Source: Thalassomonas viridans (GTDB taxonomy: Bacteria > Pseudomonadota > Gammaproteobacteria > Enterobacterales > Alteromonadaceae). Taken from it: 64,000 nt of DNA. The position numbers were made by a program, and so were the translations under genes. Shown here piece after piece: positions 8,669 through 17,250 of this stretch (position 1 is its first letter; the number at the start of each line of letters is the position of its first letter). Where the stretch lies: assembly GCF_000948985.2 (NCBI RefSeq), contig NZ_CP059733.1, positions 248,001-312,000 on the forward strand. Reading direction: 5' to 3'. Below the pieces are notes generated by a model. The model did not search any database. It saw nothing but the letters and a program-made list of their open reading frames with translations, and was not told the origin of the DNA.

Positions 8669-9283
8669 ATGCGCCAGTTAACACCAAGACAATCACAGAT
8701 ATTCGATTTAATCAGGGAACAGATTTCAGAAACCGGTATGCCCCCCACCAGGGCCGAAATTGCCGATTATTTTGGTTTTAGATCCGCCAATGCCGCCGAA
8801 GAGCACCTGAAGGCACTGGCAAAAAAAGGCTTTATTGAAATGATACCGGGCACGTCCCGGGGCATACGTTTGTCGGCAGAATATATCGAAGAAGTCGGTT
8901 TGCCCCTGATAGGCCGCGTAGCGGCGGGGGAGCCTATTTTGGCCCAGGAGCATATTGAAGACAGATACCAGGTGGATGCCAACCTGTTTAAACCCTCGGC
9001 GGACTACCTGCTGCGGGTCAACGGCGAAAGCATGAAAGACATAGGTATTATGGACGGCGATTTGCTAGCGGTGCACCAAACCAAAGATGTCCATAACGGC
9101 CAGGTGATAGTGGCCCGGGTGGAAGATGAGGTAACGGTAAAACGTTTTAAACGCGAAGGCAATGTTGTTTACCTGCATGCGGAAAATGAAGCTTTTGCCC
9201 CCATCAAAGTGGATTTGCGCGAAGGGCATTTTAATGTTGAAGGTATCGCGGTAGGAGTGATCCGCTCTGCCGACTGGATGTAA
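8669..9283 (+). CDS. lexA: SOS repressor LexA
   Basis: LexA represses DNA-damage genes and cleaves itself when RecA filaments form. The 204-residue protein begins [15 protein letters not shown] with the winged helix-turn-helix ([21 protein letters not shown]). The Ala-Gly cleavage site is in [13 protein letters not shown]. The catalytic serine is in [19 protein letters not shown] and the catalytic lysine in [10 protein letters not shown]. The start at 8669 is set by homology and an AGGA just upstream; the frame is open further upstream, but that part contains the SOS boxes. In E. coli dinF follows lexA; here the cytochrome oxidase cluster follows. Confidence 0.97.
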   Translation: MRQLTPRQSQIFDLIREQISETGMPPTRAEIADYFGFRSANAAEEHLKALAKKGFIEMIPGTSRGIRLSAEYIEEVGLPLIGRVAAGEPILAQEHIEDRYQVDANLFKPSADYLLRVNGESMKDIGIMDGDLLAVHQTKDVHNGQVIVARVEDEVTVKRFKREGNVVYLHAENEAFAPIKVDLREGHFNVEGIAVGVIRSADWM

Positions 9284-9293
9284 ATTCCTTTTA

Positions 9294-9326
9294 TTTGGGT
9301 TGCGTTATTTGCTGGCGCAACCCAAA
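9294..9326 (+). terminator. Hairpin after lexA
   Basis: An 11 bp perfect stem TTTGGGTTGCG / CGCAACCCAAA begins ten bases after the lexA stop. The T tract after it is weak (CTTTTCC a few bases later), so termination may be incomplete. Confidence 0.65.
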
Positions 9327-9888
9327 GTACGGCTTTTCCTATTATCGAATTTTTTTATCCCTGTCCCCGGCGGATTGCGGGCGGGTTGTGTCTGTAAGTT
9401 GCCGATTTATCTGTTGGTTTTTTGACCATACGTTTACTTTTAATGTTTTTTAGCCTGCCGCCCGTTATTTTTCTTTTCCTGCCCGGAATGAAATTAAAAA
9501 TAAAATATTTTTGACTTTTGCCGATTTTCTGAACTGCTCTGTAGGGCTTGTTCTGCCTGCTTTTTGAACACCTTTTGCGTTATTTCTATTCTCTGCTATG
9601 ACGTCTACTTAGAGTGGTAACTCTACTGTATTTATTCGCTTTTTTTTTGATCTGTATCACAAAAGGCTAGACGCTGGACAATTTTTAAGTAATTCTAGAA
9701 CAGAATTCAATCAGGGAATGATTCGAAAAAATAGTAAAGGCAAAGGGGGGTGATCAGCTTATGGTCAGTCACTTATCCCTTTGGATAACAACAATAATAA
9801 ATAACAGAATTCGAGATGGCGAGCCGGGCAGTACTCTGTTTTTTTGTTTTCTGTTTTTTGCATTTTATCAGGACAGAGGAGATGTCGA
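9327..9888. other. 562 bp non-coding region upstream of the cox cluster
   Basis: No convincing gene lies here. The region is A/T-rich and holds several dyads: AGAGT-ggta-ACTCT at 9611-9624, a CRP-like site at 9646-9661, and AATTCT-agaac-AGAATT at 9691-9707. It ends with the coxB ribosome site AGAGGAG. It is the likely control region for the cytochrome c oxidase operon; no -35/-10 pair could be assigned with confidence. Confidence 0.6.
9646..9661. promoter_or_regulatory. CRP-like site upstream of coxB
   Basis: TTTGATCTGTATCACA matches the CRP pattern TGTGA-N6-TCACA except at one base in the left half-site. It lies about 230 bases upstream of coxB, a plausible activator distance if the transcript has a long leader. 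This is a pattern match only. Confidence 0.4.
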
Positions 9889-11448
9889 GTGAACAGACGT
9901 AACCTGGGGGCGCTGGTTACGGGAAGTATGCTTTCCGGATCGGCATGGGCGGATTCACAGTTAAATCTGACCCAAGGCGTAACAGAAATCAGTAGGCAGG
10001 TATATGATCTTCATATGCTGGTGCTCTACATCTGCAGTGGCATAGGCATAGCCGTGTTTGCAGTGATGTTTTGGTCTATGGCGTTCCACCGCCATTCCAA
10101 GGGGGTCAAACCCGCAACTTTCCATGAAAGCACCAAGGTAGAGATGCTTTGGACCGCGATACCCATTCTTATCTTGATCTCAATGGCGGTTCCCGCCACC
10201 AGTACTTTGATCGAAATGGAAAACAACGATAATGCCGAGATCACGGTGCAGATCACCGGGTCTCAGTGGAAGTGGCATTATAAATATTTTGATCAGGACA
10301 TAGAATTTTATTCCGTGCTGTCCACACCCAGGGAGCAATACGAAAATCTCGACGGCAGTTCAGCCGCCAAAGGGGAGCATTATCTGCTGGAAGTCGATAA
10401 GCCCCTGGTGCTGCCGATAAATAAAAAAGTACGTTTTTTGATCACCTCGGATGATGTGATCCATTCCTGGTGGATCCCTGCCTTTGCGGTAAAACAGGAT
10501 GCCAACCCGGGTTTTATCAATGAAGCCTGGACCAAGGTAGACGAGCCGGGGATCTACCGCGGCCAGTGCGCCGAGTTATGCGGTAAAGATCACGGCTTTA
10601 TGCCGATCGTTGTGGATGTCAGATCTGAAGCCGACTATGAGCTCTGGCTGGAAGAGCAGAAAATGCTGATAGCCCAGGCCGCCGCCGCGGAAAAAGCCTC
10701 GCTGAGCGCCGAAGCCTCTATGGATGAAATGATGCAGCTGGGTGAGCAGCTTTATCTCGCCAATTGCGCCGCCTGTCACCAGGTCAACGGCGCCGGTTTG
10801 CCGCCGGCCTTCCCGGCCCTGAAAGACAGCCCGCTTACCACCGGCGACATTAACGCCCATATAGATATCGTTTATAACGGCCGTGCCGGCACAGGTATGC
10901 AGGGTTACGGCAAGCAGTTCAGCCTGAAAGAAATTGCCGCTGTGGTTACCTACGAGCGTAATGCCTGGGGCAATAATACCGGCGATGTGGTGCAGGCGTC
11001 CCATGTTAATGCTGTGGCGGGTGATGTCAGTGCCGACGGCGGTGCTGAGCCGGAAAAAGCGGCGGCGGCAAGCGCACCGGCAAAAGAGGAAGCGGCACCT
11101 GTTCAGGCAGAAGAAGATCTGAGCAAGGTCTACAGTATGGATGAGCTGATGGCCATGGGGGAGAAAGTCTATAACACCAGCTGTGTCGCCTGTCACCAGC
11201 CTACCGGCTTAGGTTTGCCGCCGGCATTTCCTGCCCTTAAAGGCGGCGCGATAACCACAGGGGACGTCGGTGCCCATATAGATATGGTGCTTAACGGCAG
11301 TGCCAAGAATCCTGCGATGCAGGCCTTTAAAGCCCAGTTAAGTAAAACACAAATTGCCGCCGTGGTGACTTATGAGAGAAACGCCTGGGGTAACAATACC
11401 GGCGATCTGGTTCAACCGGCAGACGTAGACGCTGCAAGTGCGAAGTAG
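9889..11448 (+). CDS. coxB: Cytochrome c oxidase subunit II with two fused cytochrome c domains
   Basis: Subunit II takes electrons from cytochrome c through its CuA centre. The 519-residue protein has a signal sequence, two membrane helices (about residues 40-110) and a cupredoxin domain. The CuA ligands are HSWWIPAFAVKQD and GQCAELCGKDHGFMPIVV. Two cytochrome c domains follow: NCAACHQVNG near residue 291 and SCVACHQPTG near residue 431. The two haem domains are near-copies of each other, joined by an Ala/Glu-rich linker. The GTG at 9889 is preferred because AGAGGAG lies seven bases upstream; a longer frame starts at 9844 without support. It heads the oxidase operon. Confidence 0.93.
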   Translation: MNRRNLGALVTGSMLSGSAWADSQLNLTQGVTEISRQVYDLHMLVLYICSGIGIAVFAVMFWSMAFHRHSKGVKPATFHESTKVEMLWTAIPILILISMAVPATSTLIEMENNDNAEITVQITGSQWKWHYKYFDQDIEFYSVLSTPREQYENLDGSSAAKGEHYLLEVDKPLVLPINKKVRFLITSDDVIHSWWIPAFAVKQDANPGFINEAWTKVDEPGIYRGQCAELCGKDHGFMPIVVDVRSEADYELWLEEQKMLIAQAAAAEKASLSAEASMDEMMQLGEQLYLANCAACHQVNGAGLPPAFPALKDSPLTTGDINAHIDIVYNGRAGTGMQGYGKQFSLKEIAAVVTYERNAWGNNTGDVVQASHVNAVAGDVSADGGAEPEKAAAASAPAKEEAAPVQAEEDLSKVYSMDELMAMGEKVYNTSCVACHQPTGLGLPPAFPALKGGAITTGDVGAHIDMVLNGSAKNPAMQAFKAQLSKTQIAAVVTYERNAWGNNTGDLVQPADVDAASAK

Positions 11449-11459
11449 GAGGAAAGGAA

Positions 11460-13052
11460 ATGACTACAGAAGTTATACATGATTCGCACCAGGGCGATGA
11501 CCATCATGATCACAAAATGACCGGGCTTAAGCGCTGGTTATACACTACCAACCATAAAGATATCGGCTCCATGTATTTATGGTTCTCCTTTATCATGTTG
11601 CTGATCGGCGGCGCCATGGCCATGATGATCCGGGCGGAATTGTTCCAGCCGGGATTGCAGATAATTGAGCCGGACTTTTTTAACCAGATGACGACCGTCC
11701 ATGGCCTGATCATGGTGTTCGGCGCCATCATGCCCGCTTTTACCGGGTTGGCCAACTGGATGCTGCCCATGATGATAGGGGCGCCGGATATGGCGCTGCC
11801 CAGGCTCAACAACTGGAGTTTCTGGATCTTGCCCTTTGCGTTTAGCATACTGCTGGCCTCCTTTTTTATGGAGGGCGGGGCGCCTAACTTTGGCTGGACC
11901 TTCTATGCGCCGCTGTCCACCACCTACAGCAACGGCAGTACCGCCTTCTTTGTTTTTGCCGTGCATATTATGGGGATCTCTTCCATTATGGGGGCGATCA
12001 ATATAGTTGTGACCATCATGAATATGCGCGCCCCGGGTATGACCTATATGAAGATGCCGCTGTTTGTCTGGACTTTCTTTATTACCGGTTACCTGCTGAT
12101 TGCCGTGATGCCGGTGCTGGCAGGCACGGTAACTATGGTATTGACGGATACCTATTTCGGCACCACCTTCTTTGATGCCGCAGGCGGCGGCGATCCTGTG
12201 ATGTTCCAGCATATTTTCTGGTTCTTCGGTCATCCGGAAGTGTATATCATGATCTTGCCGGCGTTCGGCATCATCTCCACCACTATTCCGGCTTTTTCCC
12301 GGAAAAAGCTGTTCGGTTACAGTTCCATGGTATACGCCACGGCGTCGATTGCCTTCCTGTCTTTTATCGTCTGGGCGCACCATATGTTTACCACCGGCAT
12401 GCCGCTGTTCGGCGAGCTGTTCTTTATGTACTGTACCATGCTGATTTCCGTGCCTACCGGGGTTAAGGTCTTTAACTGGGCCGCCACCATGTGGCGCGGC
12501 GCCATCAGTTTTGAAACCCCTATGCTGTTTTCGGTGGCTTTCGTGATTCTGTTTACTATCGGCGGCTTCTCCGGCCTGATGCTGGCGTTAACCCCGGTGG
12601 ACTTCCAGTATCACGATACCTACTTTGTGGTGGCCCACTTCCATTATGTGCTGGTTACCGGCGCCCTGTTCTCTATCTATGCCGGCGTCTATTACTGGCT
12701 GCCGAAATGGACGGGTTATATGTACAGCGATGCCTTAAGTAAATGGCATTTCTGGTGCTCGCTGATTTCGGTGAATGTGCTTTTCTTCCCGATGCACTTT
12801 TTAGGGCTGGCGGGTATGCCGCGCCGTATTCCCGATTATGCCCTGCAGTTTGCCGACTTCAATAAATGGGTCAGTATCGGCGGTTTTGCCTTTGGCTTGT
12901 CTCAGCTGATCTTCCTGGTGCTGCTGGTCAAGTGCATTAAAGGCGGCAAAAAAGCCGAAGCGCAAACCTGGGACGGGGCGGAAGGCCTGGAATGGACGGT
13001 TGCCAGCCCGGCGCCTTACCATACCTTTGAAGTACCACCAAAAATTAAATAG
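11460..13052 (+). CDS. coxA: Cytochrome c oxidase subunit I
   Basis: This is the catalytic subunit of the aa3-type oxidase, holding haem a and the haem a3-CuB site where O2 is reduced and protons are pumped. The 530-residue protein has about twelve membrane helices. It has the haem a ligand region TTVHGLIMVFGAIMP, the CuB segment FWFFGHPEVYIMILPAFGII, the HH pair in VWAHHMFTTGMP, and HDTYFVVAHFHYVLVTGA with the ligands of both haems. A strong AGGAGGAAAGG lies just before the ATG, 11 bases after coxB. Confidence 0.97.
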   Translation: MTTEVIHDSHQGDDHHDHKMTGLKRWLYTTNHKDIGSMYLWFSFIMLLIGGAMAMMIRAELFQPGLQIIEPDFFNQMTTVHGLIMVFGAIMPAFTGLANWMLPMMIGAPDMALPRLNNWSFWILPFAFSILLASFFMEGGAPNFGWTFYAPLSTTYSNGSTAFFVFAVHIMGISSIMGAINIVVTIMNMRAPGMTYMKMPLFVWTFFITGYLLIAVMPVLAGTVTMVLTDTYFGTTFFDAAGGGDPVMFQHIFWFFGHPEVYIMILPAFGIISTTIPAFSRKKLFGYSSMVYATASIAFLSFIVWAHHMFTTGMPLFGELFFMYCTMLISVPTGVKVFNWAATMWRGAISFETPMLFSVAFVILFTIGGFSGLMLALTPVDFQYHDTYFVVAHFHYVLVTGALFSIYAGVYYWLPKWTGYMYSDALSKWHFWCSLISVNVLFFPMHFLGLAGMPRRIPDYALQFADFNKWVSIGGFAFGLSQLIFLVLLVKCIKGGKKAEAQTWDGAEGLEWTVASPAPYHTFEVPPKIK

Positions 13053-13065
13053 GCGGTGAGACATT

Positions 13066-13632
13066 ATGGATAAAGCACCTGAGCAAACGCAGCAACGCAG
13101 ACAACAACAGGCGATCAAGAAAACCATTTCCAAACTCGTGGTACTGGTGTTTGCCATGTTCGGTTTCGGTTTTGCCCTGGTGCCTTTATACGATGTGTTT
13201 TGCGATATTACCGGCCTTAATGGCAAGACTTCGACCGAAGCAGCAAGCGCCAAAGTGACCGGTGTCGATAGCGAACGTACCGTGACCGTACAATTTATCA
13301 GCCGAACCGCCCAGGGCATTCCCTGGAAGTTCGAACCTATGATAAATGAAGTGCAAGTACATCCCGGTGAAATGAAATTTGTTAAGTTTTACGCAAAAAA
13401 TCAGTCGGTGCGTGACATAGTCGGCCAGGCGGTGCCTTCGGTATCGCCGGGCAAGGCGGCCAATTATTTTCAAAAAATAGAATGTTTCTGTTTTAACCAC
13501 CAGCCGCTTAAGGCCAATGAAGAGGTGGAAATGGCGTTGCAGTTTTATGTTGATGAAGAATTACCCGAAGACGTATCAACATTAACCCTTTCCTACACCT
13601 TATATGATGTCACGGAAAAGTCTGATTCATAA
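13066..13632 (+). CDS. ctaG: Cytochrome c oxidase assembly protein CtaG/Cox11
   Basis: Cox11 delivers copper to the CuB site of subunit I. The 188-residue protein has one N-terminal membrane helix (LVVLVFAMFGFGFALVPLY). A periplasmic immunoglobulin-like domain follows, with the copper motif IECFCFNHQPLKANE near its C-terminal third. It lies 13 bases after coxA and before coxC, the usual order in gammaproteobacterial aa3 clusters. Confidence 0.95.
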   Translation: MDKAPEQTQQRRQQQAIKKTISKLVVLVFAMFGFGFALVPLYDVFCDITGLNGKTSTEAASAKVTGVDSERTVTVQFISRTAQGIPWKFEPMINEVQVHPGEMKFVKFYAKNQSVRDIVGQAVPSVSPGKAANYFQKIECFCFNHQPLKANEEVEMALQFYVDEELPEDVSTLTLSYTLYDVTEKSDS

Positions 13633-13674
13633 GCTTTAACGGGCATGAAACAGGCGTGAAACAGGGGAATAGTG

Positions 13675-14559
13675 ATGACAACTAAAGAGTATGAAACTTA
13701 TTATGTTCCGGCCCAGAGCCACTGGCCGATTGTCGGGGCAATCGCGTTATTTTTAATCGCCGTCGGGGCGGGGGAATATGTCTCCAACCTGAAAAGCGAA
13801 GAGGCCGGCTTTGGCGGCTATGTGCTGCTGGCGGGCATCGCCTTAGTGATCTATATGATGTTCGGCTGGTTTAACAATGTGATCACCGAGTCCATGTCCG
13901 GCAAATACAGCCACCAGATGGACGGCTCTTTCCGCCAGGGCATGAGCTGGTTTATTTTTTCCGAGGTGATGTTTTTTGCCGCCTTCTTCGGCGCCCTGTT
14001 ATACGCCCGGGTCTTTTCCGTGCCCTGGCTCGACGGCGCCGGCAATAACTTTATGACCGGGGAAGTCCTGTGGCCGGAATTTACCGCCACCTGGCCTCTG
14101 GTGAAAACCCCGGACGGCACCGAAACCACAGGCATGGGCTGGTACGGTCTGCCCCTGCTGAATACCATTTTGCTGCTGACCTCGTCCATCACCGCCCATC
14201 TGGCCCACGTCGCCCTGGAAGAAGGCAAGCGGCCTATGGTGAAATTCTGGCTCGGACTGACCATTTTACTCGGGGTGACCTTTTTATACTTCCAGGTGAT
14301 GGAATACGCCCACGGCTATTCCGATGAAATGAAGTTATACCTGGACAGCGGCATTTACGGCAGCACCTTTTATATGCTGACGGGCTTTCACGGCATGCAC
14401 GTGACCTTAGGCACCATAATGCTGTTTGTGGTGTTTTTAAGGGTGTTAAAAGGGCACTTCACCCCGGATAACTTCTTTGCCTTCCAGGCGGCAAGCTGGT
14501 ACTGGCATTTCGTTGATGTCGTCTGGGTGATCCTGTTTGTGTTTGTTTATATCATTTAG
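13675..14559 (+). CDS. coxC: Cytochrome c oxidase subunit III
   Basis: Subunit III is a structural membrane subunit that keeps proton uptake by subunit I efficient. The 294-residue protein has seven hydrophobic helices. It carries the family blocks FIFSEVMFFAAFFGALLYAR, LNTILLLTSSITAHLAHVAL, MLTGFHGMHVTLGTIML and the C-terminal AASWYWHFVDVVWVILFV. The ATG at 13675 is preferred, as AGGGG lies seven bases upstream; a GTG three bases earlier is also possible. A GC-rich hairpin follows the stop. Confidence 0.95.
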   Translation: MTTKEYETYYVPAQSHWPIVGAIALFLIAVGAGEYVSNLKSEEAGFGGYVLLAGIALVIYMMFGWFNNVITESMSGKYSHQMDGSFRQGMSWFIFSEVMFFAAFFGALLYARVFSVPWLDGAGNNFMTGEVLWPEFTATWPLVKTPDGTETTGMGWYGLPLLNTILLLTSSITAHLAHVALEEGKRPMVKFWLGLTILLGVTFLYFQVMEYAHGYSDEMKLYLDSGIYGSTFYMLTGFHGMHVTLGTIMLFVVFLRVLKGHFTPDNFFAFQAASWYWHFVDVVWVILFVFVYII

Positions 14560-14567
14560 GCCCGAAG

Positions 14568-14594
14568 GGCACAGGGCGTTTTCCGCCCTGTGCC
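14568..14594. terminator. GC-rich hairpin between coxC and DUF2909
   Basis: A perfect 11 bp stem GGCACAGGGCG / CGCCCTGTGCC with a five-base loop lies between two convergent stop codons. No good T tract follows on the plus strand. It may pause or attenuate transcription or protect the mRNA end, letting some reading continue to surf1. Confidence 0.55.
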
Positions 14595-14617
14595 GAGGGA
14601 AGTTGTTGAGGAACCCG

Positions 14618-14827
14618 CTAAAAAGGGCGCGGGTTCGGGGTAATAATACCGGTTAATAAAGCCAGCAGTAACAGGAGCACCAGCACCACGGAAGCCATGA
14701 CCCGGCGGCCGATAAATTTCGACATCGAAGGTTTTTCAGGATCGTTTTTATTCATGATAAACAGCGCCTGAAATAAGTTGTAAACCATAAAGGCAAGTAA
14801 AGCTATCGCGATGATTTTAATATACAT
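14618..14827 (-). CDS. DUF2909 family twin-helix membrane protein
   Basis: A 69-residue protein of two hydrophobic helices (IIAIALLAFMVYNLFQALFI and ASVVLVLLLLLALLTGII) joined by a short charged loop. It fits the DUF2909 'twin transmembrane' family often found inside gammaproteobacterial cox clusters. A strong AAAGGAGG precedes the ATG. It is on the opposite strand to every other gene of the cluster. Its function is unknown; position suggests a link to oxidase assembly or stability. Confidence 0.75.
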   Translation of the reverse strand: MYIKIIAIALLAFMVYNLFQALFIMNKNDPEKPSMSKFIGRRVMASVVLVLLLLLALLTGIITPNPRPF

Positions 14828-14890
14828 AAAAACCTCCTTTTCTCTGTACTGTGTGAGTCGTGCTTGTTGCGGTCCTTTTTATGAGTGTTT

Positions 14891-15679
14891 ATGACGTTTT
14901 TCCCGCCTAAGTTTTCACTTCATAAAAAATCACCGGTTTTTTGGTTCTGGTTGCTCTTTACCTTGCTGGTATTTTCATCATTAATCAAGCTTGGTTTATG
15001 GCAATCCCAGCGGGCGGAAGAAAAAGATCAGAGGCTGGCGCGTATTTCCGAATACAAGTTACAGCAGGCCCGGCCCCTGACCCGGGTATTGGCGCTTGAG
15101 CAGCAGGGGCTGGATATCAATGATATGCCGGTATCGCTTCAGGGGAAATTTGCGGAAAATGTCCTGTTTTTTCTTGATAACCAGCTGGACCGGGGACGCC
15201 CGGGTTACCGGGTATACCAGGTATTGCAGCTGGAGCGGGATGCCGTGCTGGTGAACCTGGGCTGGGTGCCGGGGTCGGTAAACCGCAGCTTACTGCCGCA
15301 GATCGCGCCGGTGACCGGTGCCCATAACCTGAGGGGCAATATCCGTAAGCTTGAACCCGGGGTGATGTTGAAGCAGCAGGATTTGCCGCCGGGGCCGCTG
15401 GCGGCAAATGCATGGCCGCTGCGGGTACAACAGATAGAGCCGGAGAAATTTTCGCCGTTAATTGCCCGCCGGCTATTGCCCTTTGTGGTTTACTTAGATA
15501 AAAATGAAGCTCTAGGATATAAAAAAAACTGGCAAGCGGTTGTTATGCCGCCGGAAAAGCACAGGGCTTATGCCTTTCAATGGTTCAGCCTGGCAACGGC
15601 TTTTCTGGTGTTAATGATATGGGCAAGTCGCCATCATAACAAACAAAGCCAAGTGAATAACAAGGTACAGGGACATTAG
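14891..15679 (+). CDS. SURF1 family oxidase assembly protein
   Basis: SURF1 proteins help put haem a into subunit I. The 262-residue protein has the two-helix hairpin topology of the family: one helix near the N-terminus (FWFWLLFTLLVFSSLIKLGL) and one near the C-terminus (WFSLATAFLVLMIWAS). Between them are the blocks LGLWQSQRAEEK, RGRPGYRVYQVLQ and DAVLVNLGWVPGS. The start may be GTG 14885 or ATG 14891; neither has a clear ribosome site. It ends one base before the next gene starts. Confidence 0.88.
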   Translation: MTFFPPKFSLHKKSPVFWFWLLFTLLVFSSLIKLGLWQSQRAEEKDQRLARISEYKLQQARPLTRVLALEQQGLDINDMPVSLQGKFAENVLFFLDNQLDRGRPGYRVYQVLQLERDAVLVNLGWVPGSVNRSLLPQIAPVTGAHNLRGNIRKLEPGVMLKQQDLPPGPLAANAWPLRVQQIEPEKFSPLIARRLLPFVVYLDKNEALGYKKNWQAVVMPPEKHRAYAFQWFSLATAFLVLMIWASRHHNKQSQVNNKVQGH

Positions 15680-15680
15680 T

Positions 15681-16241
15681 ATGGGTGCATCCGAGCAGAA
15701 AAAATCACGCCGCAGTTTTATTTATGTGTGCAGCGCCTTCATTATCCCGATAGTGTTGGCCAAACTGGCGCTGGAAAATAACTGGTTTAACTACGGGGTA
15801 ACCAACCGGGGGCAGTTGCTGGAAGCCGGTTTAACCCTGGAACAGCTGGGGCTGTCAAAGCAGGACTTTGACCGGAACTGGCTGATCTTATACCGCCTGC
15901 CCAAGGAGTGCGAACTGCAGTGCCAGCGCACCCTGGCCAGCGTCAATAATACCTATACCGCCCTGGGTAAGGAAATGCCCAGGGTGAAGCCGGTGGCGCT
16001 GATCTTCGACGCCTTGACGGTTGAACAGCTGGCCGCCATTCAGCCTAAACGCTGGCATATCCAACCCATTCCCGGCCTGGCCAGGAATCTGATTAAAGAA
16101 CCCCAGATATTTATTGTCGATCCCCTGGGCAACCTGGTGTTATCCCATGCGCCCCCCAAGGAAAGCAAAGATTTGCCTGTGTTTGGCAAAAGTATTCTGG
16201 CCGATCTACAAAAACTGCTGAAATATTCGAGGATTGGATAA
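15681..16241 (+). CDS. Membrane-anchored protein of unknown function in the cox cluster
   Basis: A 186-residue protein with one N-terminal membrane helix (FIYVCSAFIIPIVLAKLAL) and a periplasmic domain. The ending KEPQIFIVDPLGNLVLSHAPP looks like the last strands of a thioredoxin/SCO fold. It lacks the SCO CxxxC; instead CELQC lies near residue 75 in an RLPKECELQCQRTL context, possibly a displaced metal or disulfide pair. It sits tightly between surf1 and ctaA. Genes of this kind recur at this place in marine gammaproteobacteria. A role in oxidase biogenesis is inferred from position only. Confidence 0.6.
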   Translation: MGASEQKKSRRSFIYVCSAFIIPIVLAKLALENNWFNYGVTNRGQLLEAGLTLEQLGLSKQDFDRNWLILYRLPKECELQCQRTLASVNNTYTALGKEMPRVKPVALIFDALTVEQLAAIQPKRWHIQPIPGLARNLIKEPQIFIVDPLGNLVLSHAPPKESKDLPVFGKSILADLQKLLKYSRIG

Positions 16242-16242
16242 G

Positions 16243-17250
16243 ATGCCGAATCAACATGTGACAAATATCAGAAACCTGGTGCTGATCAGCATTTTACTGG
16301 CTCTTGTGGTGGTGAGTCTGGGGGCCTATACCCGGCTGACCCATGCCGGCCTGGGCTGTCCGGACTGGCCCGGCTGTTACGGTTTTATCGATGTGCCGCA
16401 AACCAGTGAGCAGATCCGCCAGGCGGAGCTGGCCTTTCCCGAGCGCCCGGTGGAGCCGGAAAAAGCCTGGAACGAGATGATCCACCGCTATTTTGCCGGC
16501 ACCCTGGGACTGCTTATTCTGGCGATATGCCTGTTGTCGGTCCGGCACAGGCGTTTGGGCATACCCGTTTATTTGCCCCTGGCGCTGCTGGTCCTGGTGA
16601 TCTTCCAGGCCGCCCTGGGCATGTGGACGGTAACCATGAAACTCATGCCCGTGGTGGTGATGGGGCATCTGCTTGGCGGCATTGCGACCTTATGCTTGTT
16701 ATTTTTGCTCTACCTGAGGCTGAAACCTTACCGTATTCCCAGCGGCGACTGGCCCATCAAGAAATACTGGTCTTACGGCCTGCTGGGGGTGGTGATCTTA
16801 ACGGTGCAGATTGCCCTTGGCGGCTGGACCTCGTCTAACTACGCCGCCCTGGTGTGTACCGAACTGCCCATTTGCCAGGATGGCTGGCAGCAGAGGTTAA
16901 CTTTTGAAGACTCTTTTGATCTTGTGCCTCCCAAGCGGGACACCTATGAGTTCGGCCACCTGGATCATAACGAAAGGCTGACCATACATGTGATGCACCG
17001 TTTCGGCGCTATCGTCACCGCCCTTTATCTGGCCTGGCTGGCGCTGGTGATCTACCGTAAAGCCCGGTCCCAGTTCTTTAAAAAAACCGCCCTGGCCCTG
17101 GGAGGCGTCTTGATATGCCAGCTGGGGCTGGGGGTGAGTAATATCTGGTTCTCTTTACCTTTAAGCATAGCGGTGAGCCATAACGTGGTGGCCGCCTGCC
17201 TGATGCTGATGTTGATCACTTTAACCTATAGTTTGAAACGCAAAATATGA
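16243..17250 (+). CDS. ctaA: Haem A synthase CtaA/Cox15
   Basis: CtaA oxidises the C8 methyl of haem O to give haem A for the oxidase. The 335-residue protein has about eight membrane helices. It shows [21 protein letters not shown] with the conserved Cys pair, then [38 protein letters not shown] and [13 protein letters not shown], which contain the haem-ligand histidines. The ATG at 16243 is chosen because GAGGA lies nine bases upstream, one base after the preceding gene's stop. Its stop overlaps the first possible start of ctaB. Confidence 0.94.
   Translation: MPNQHVTNIRNLVLISILLALVVVSLGAYTRLTHAGLGCPDWPGCYGFIDVPQTSEQIRQAELAFPERPVEPEKAWNEMIHRYFAGTLGLLILAICLLSVRHRRLGIPVYLPLALLVLVIFQAALGMWTVTMKLMPVVVMGHLLGGIATLCLLFLLYLRLKPYRIPSGDWPIKKYWSYGLLGVVILTVQIALGGWTSSNYAALVCTELPICQDGWQQRLTFEDSFDLVPPKRDTYEFGHLDHNERLTIHVMHRFGAIVTALYLAWLALVIYRKARSQFFKKTALALGGVLICQLGLGVSNIWFSLPLSIAVSHNVVAACLMLMLITLTYSLKRKI

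Noticed and set aside
11577..12383. Antisense frame of 268 codons inside coxA
   Set aside because: It is rich in His, Arg and Gln, as expected from the complement of a membrane protein gene, with no family likeness.
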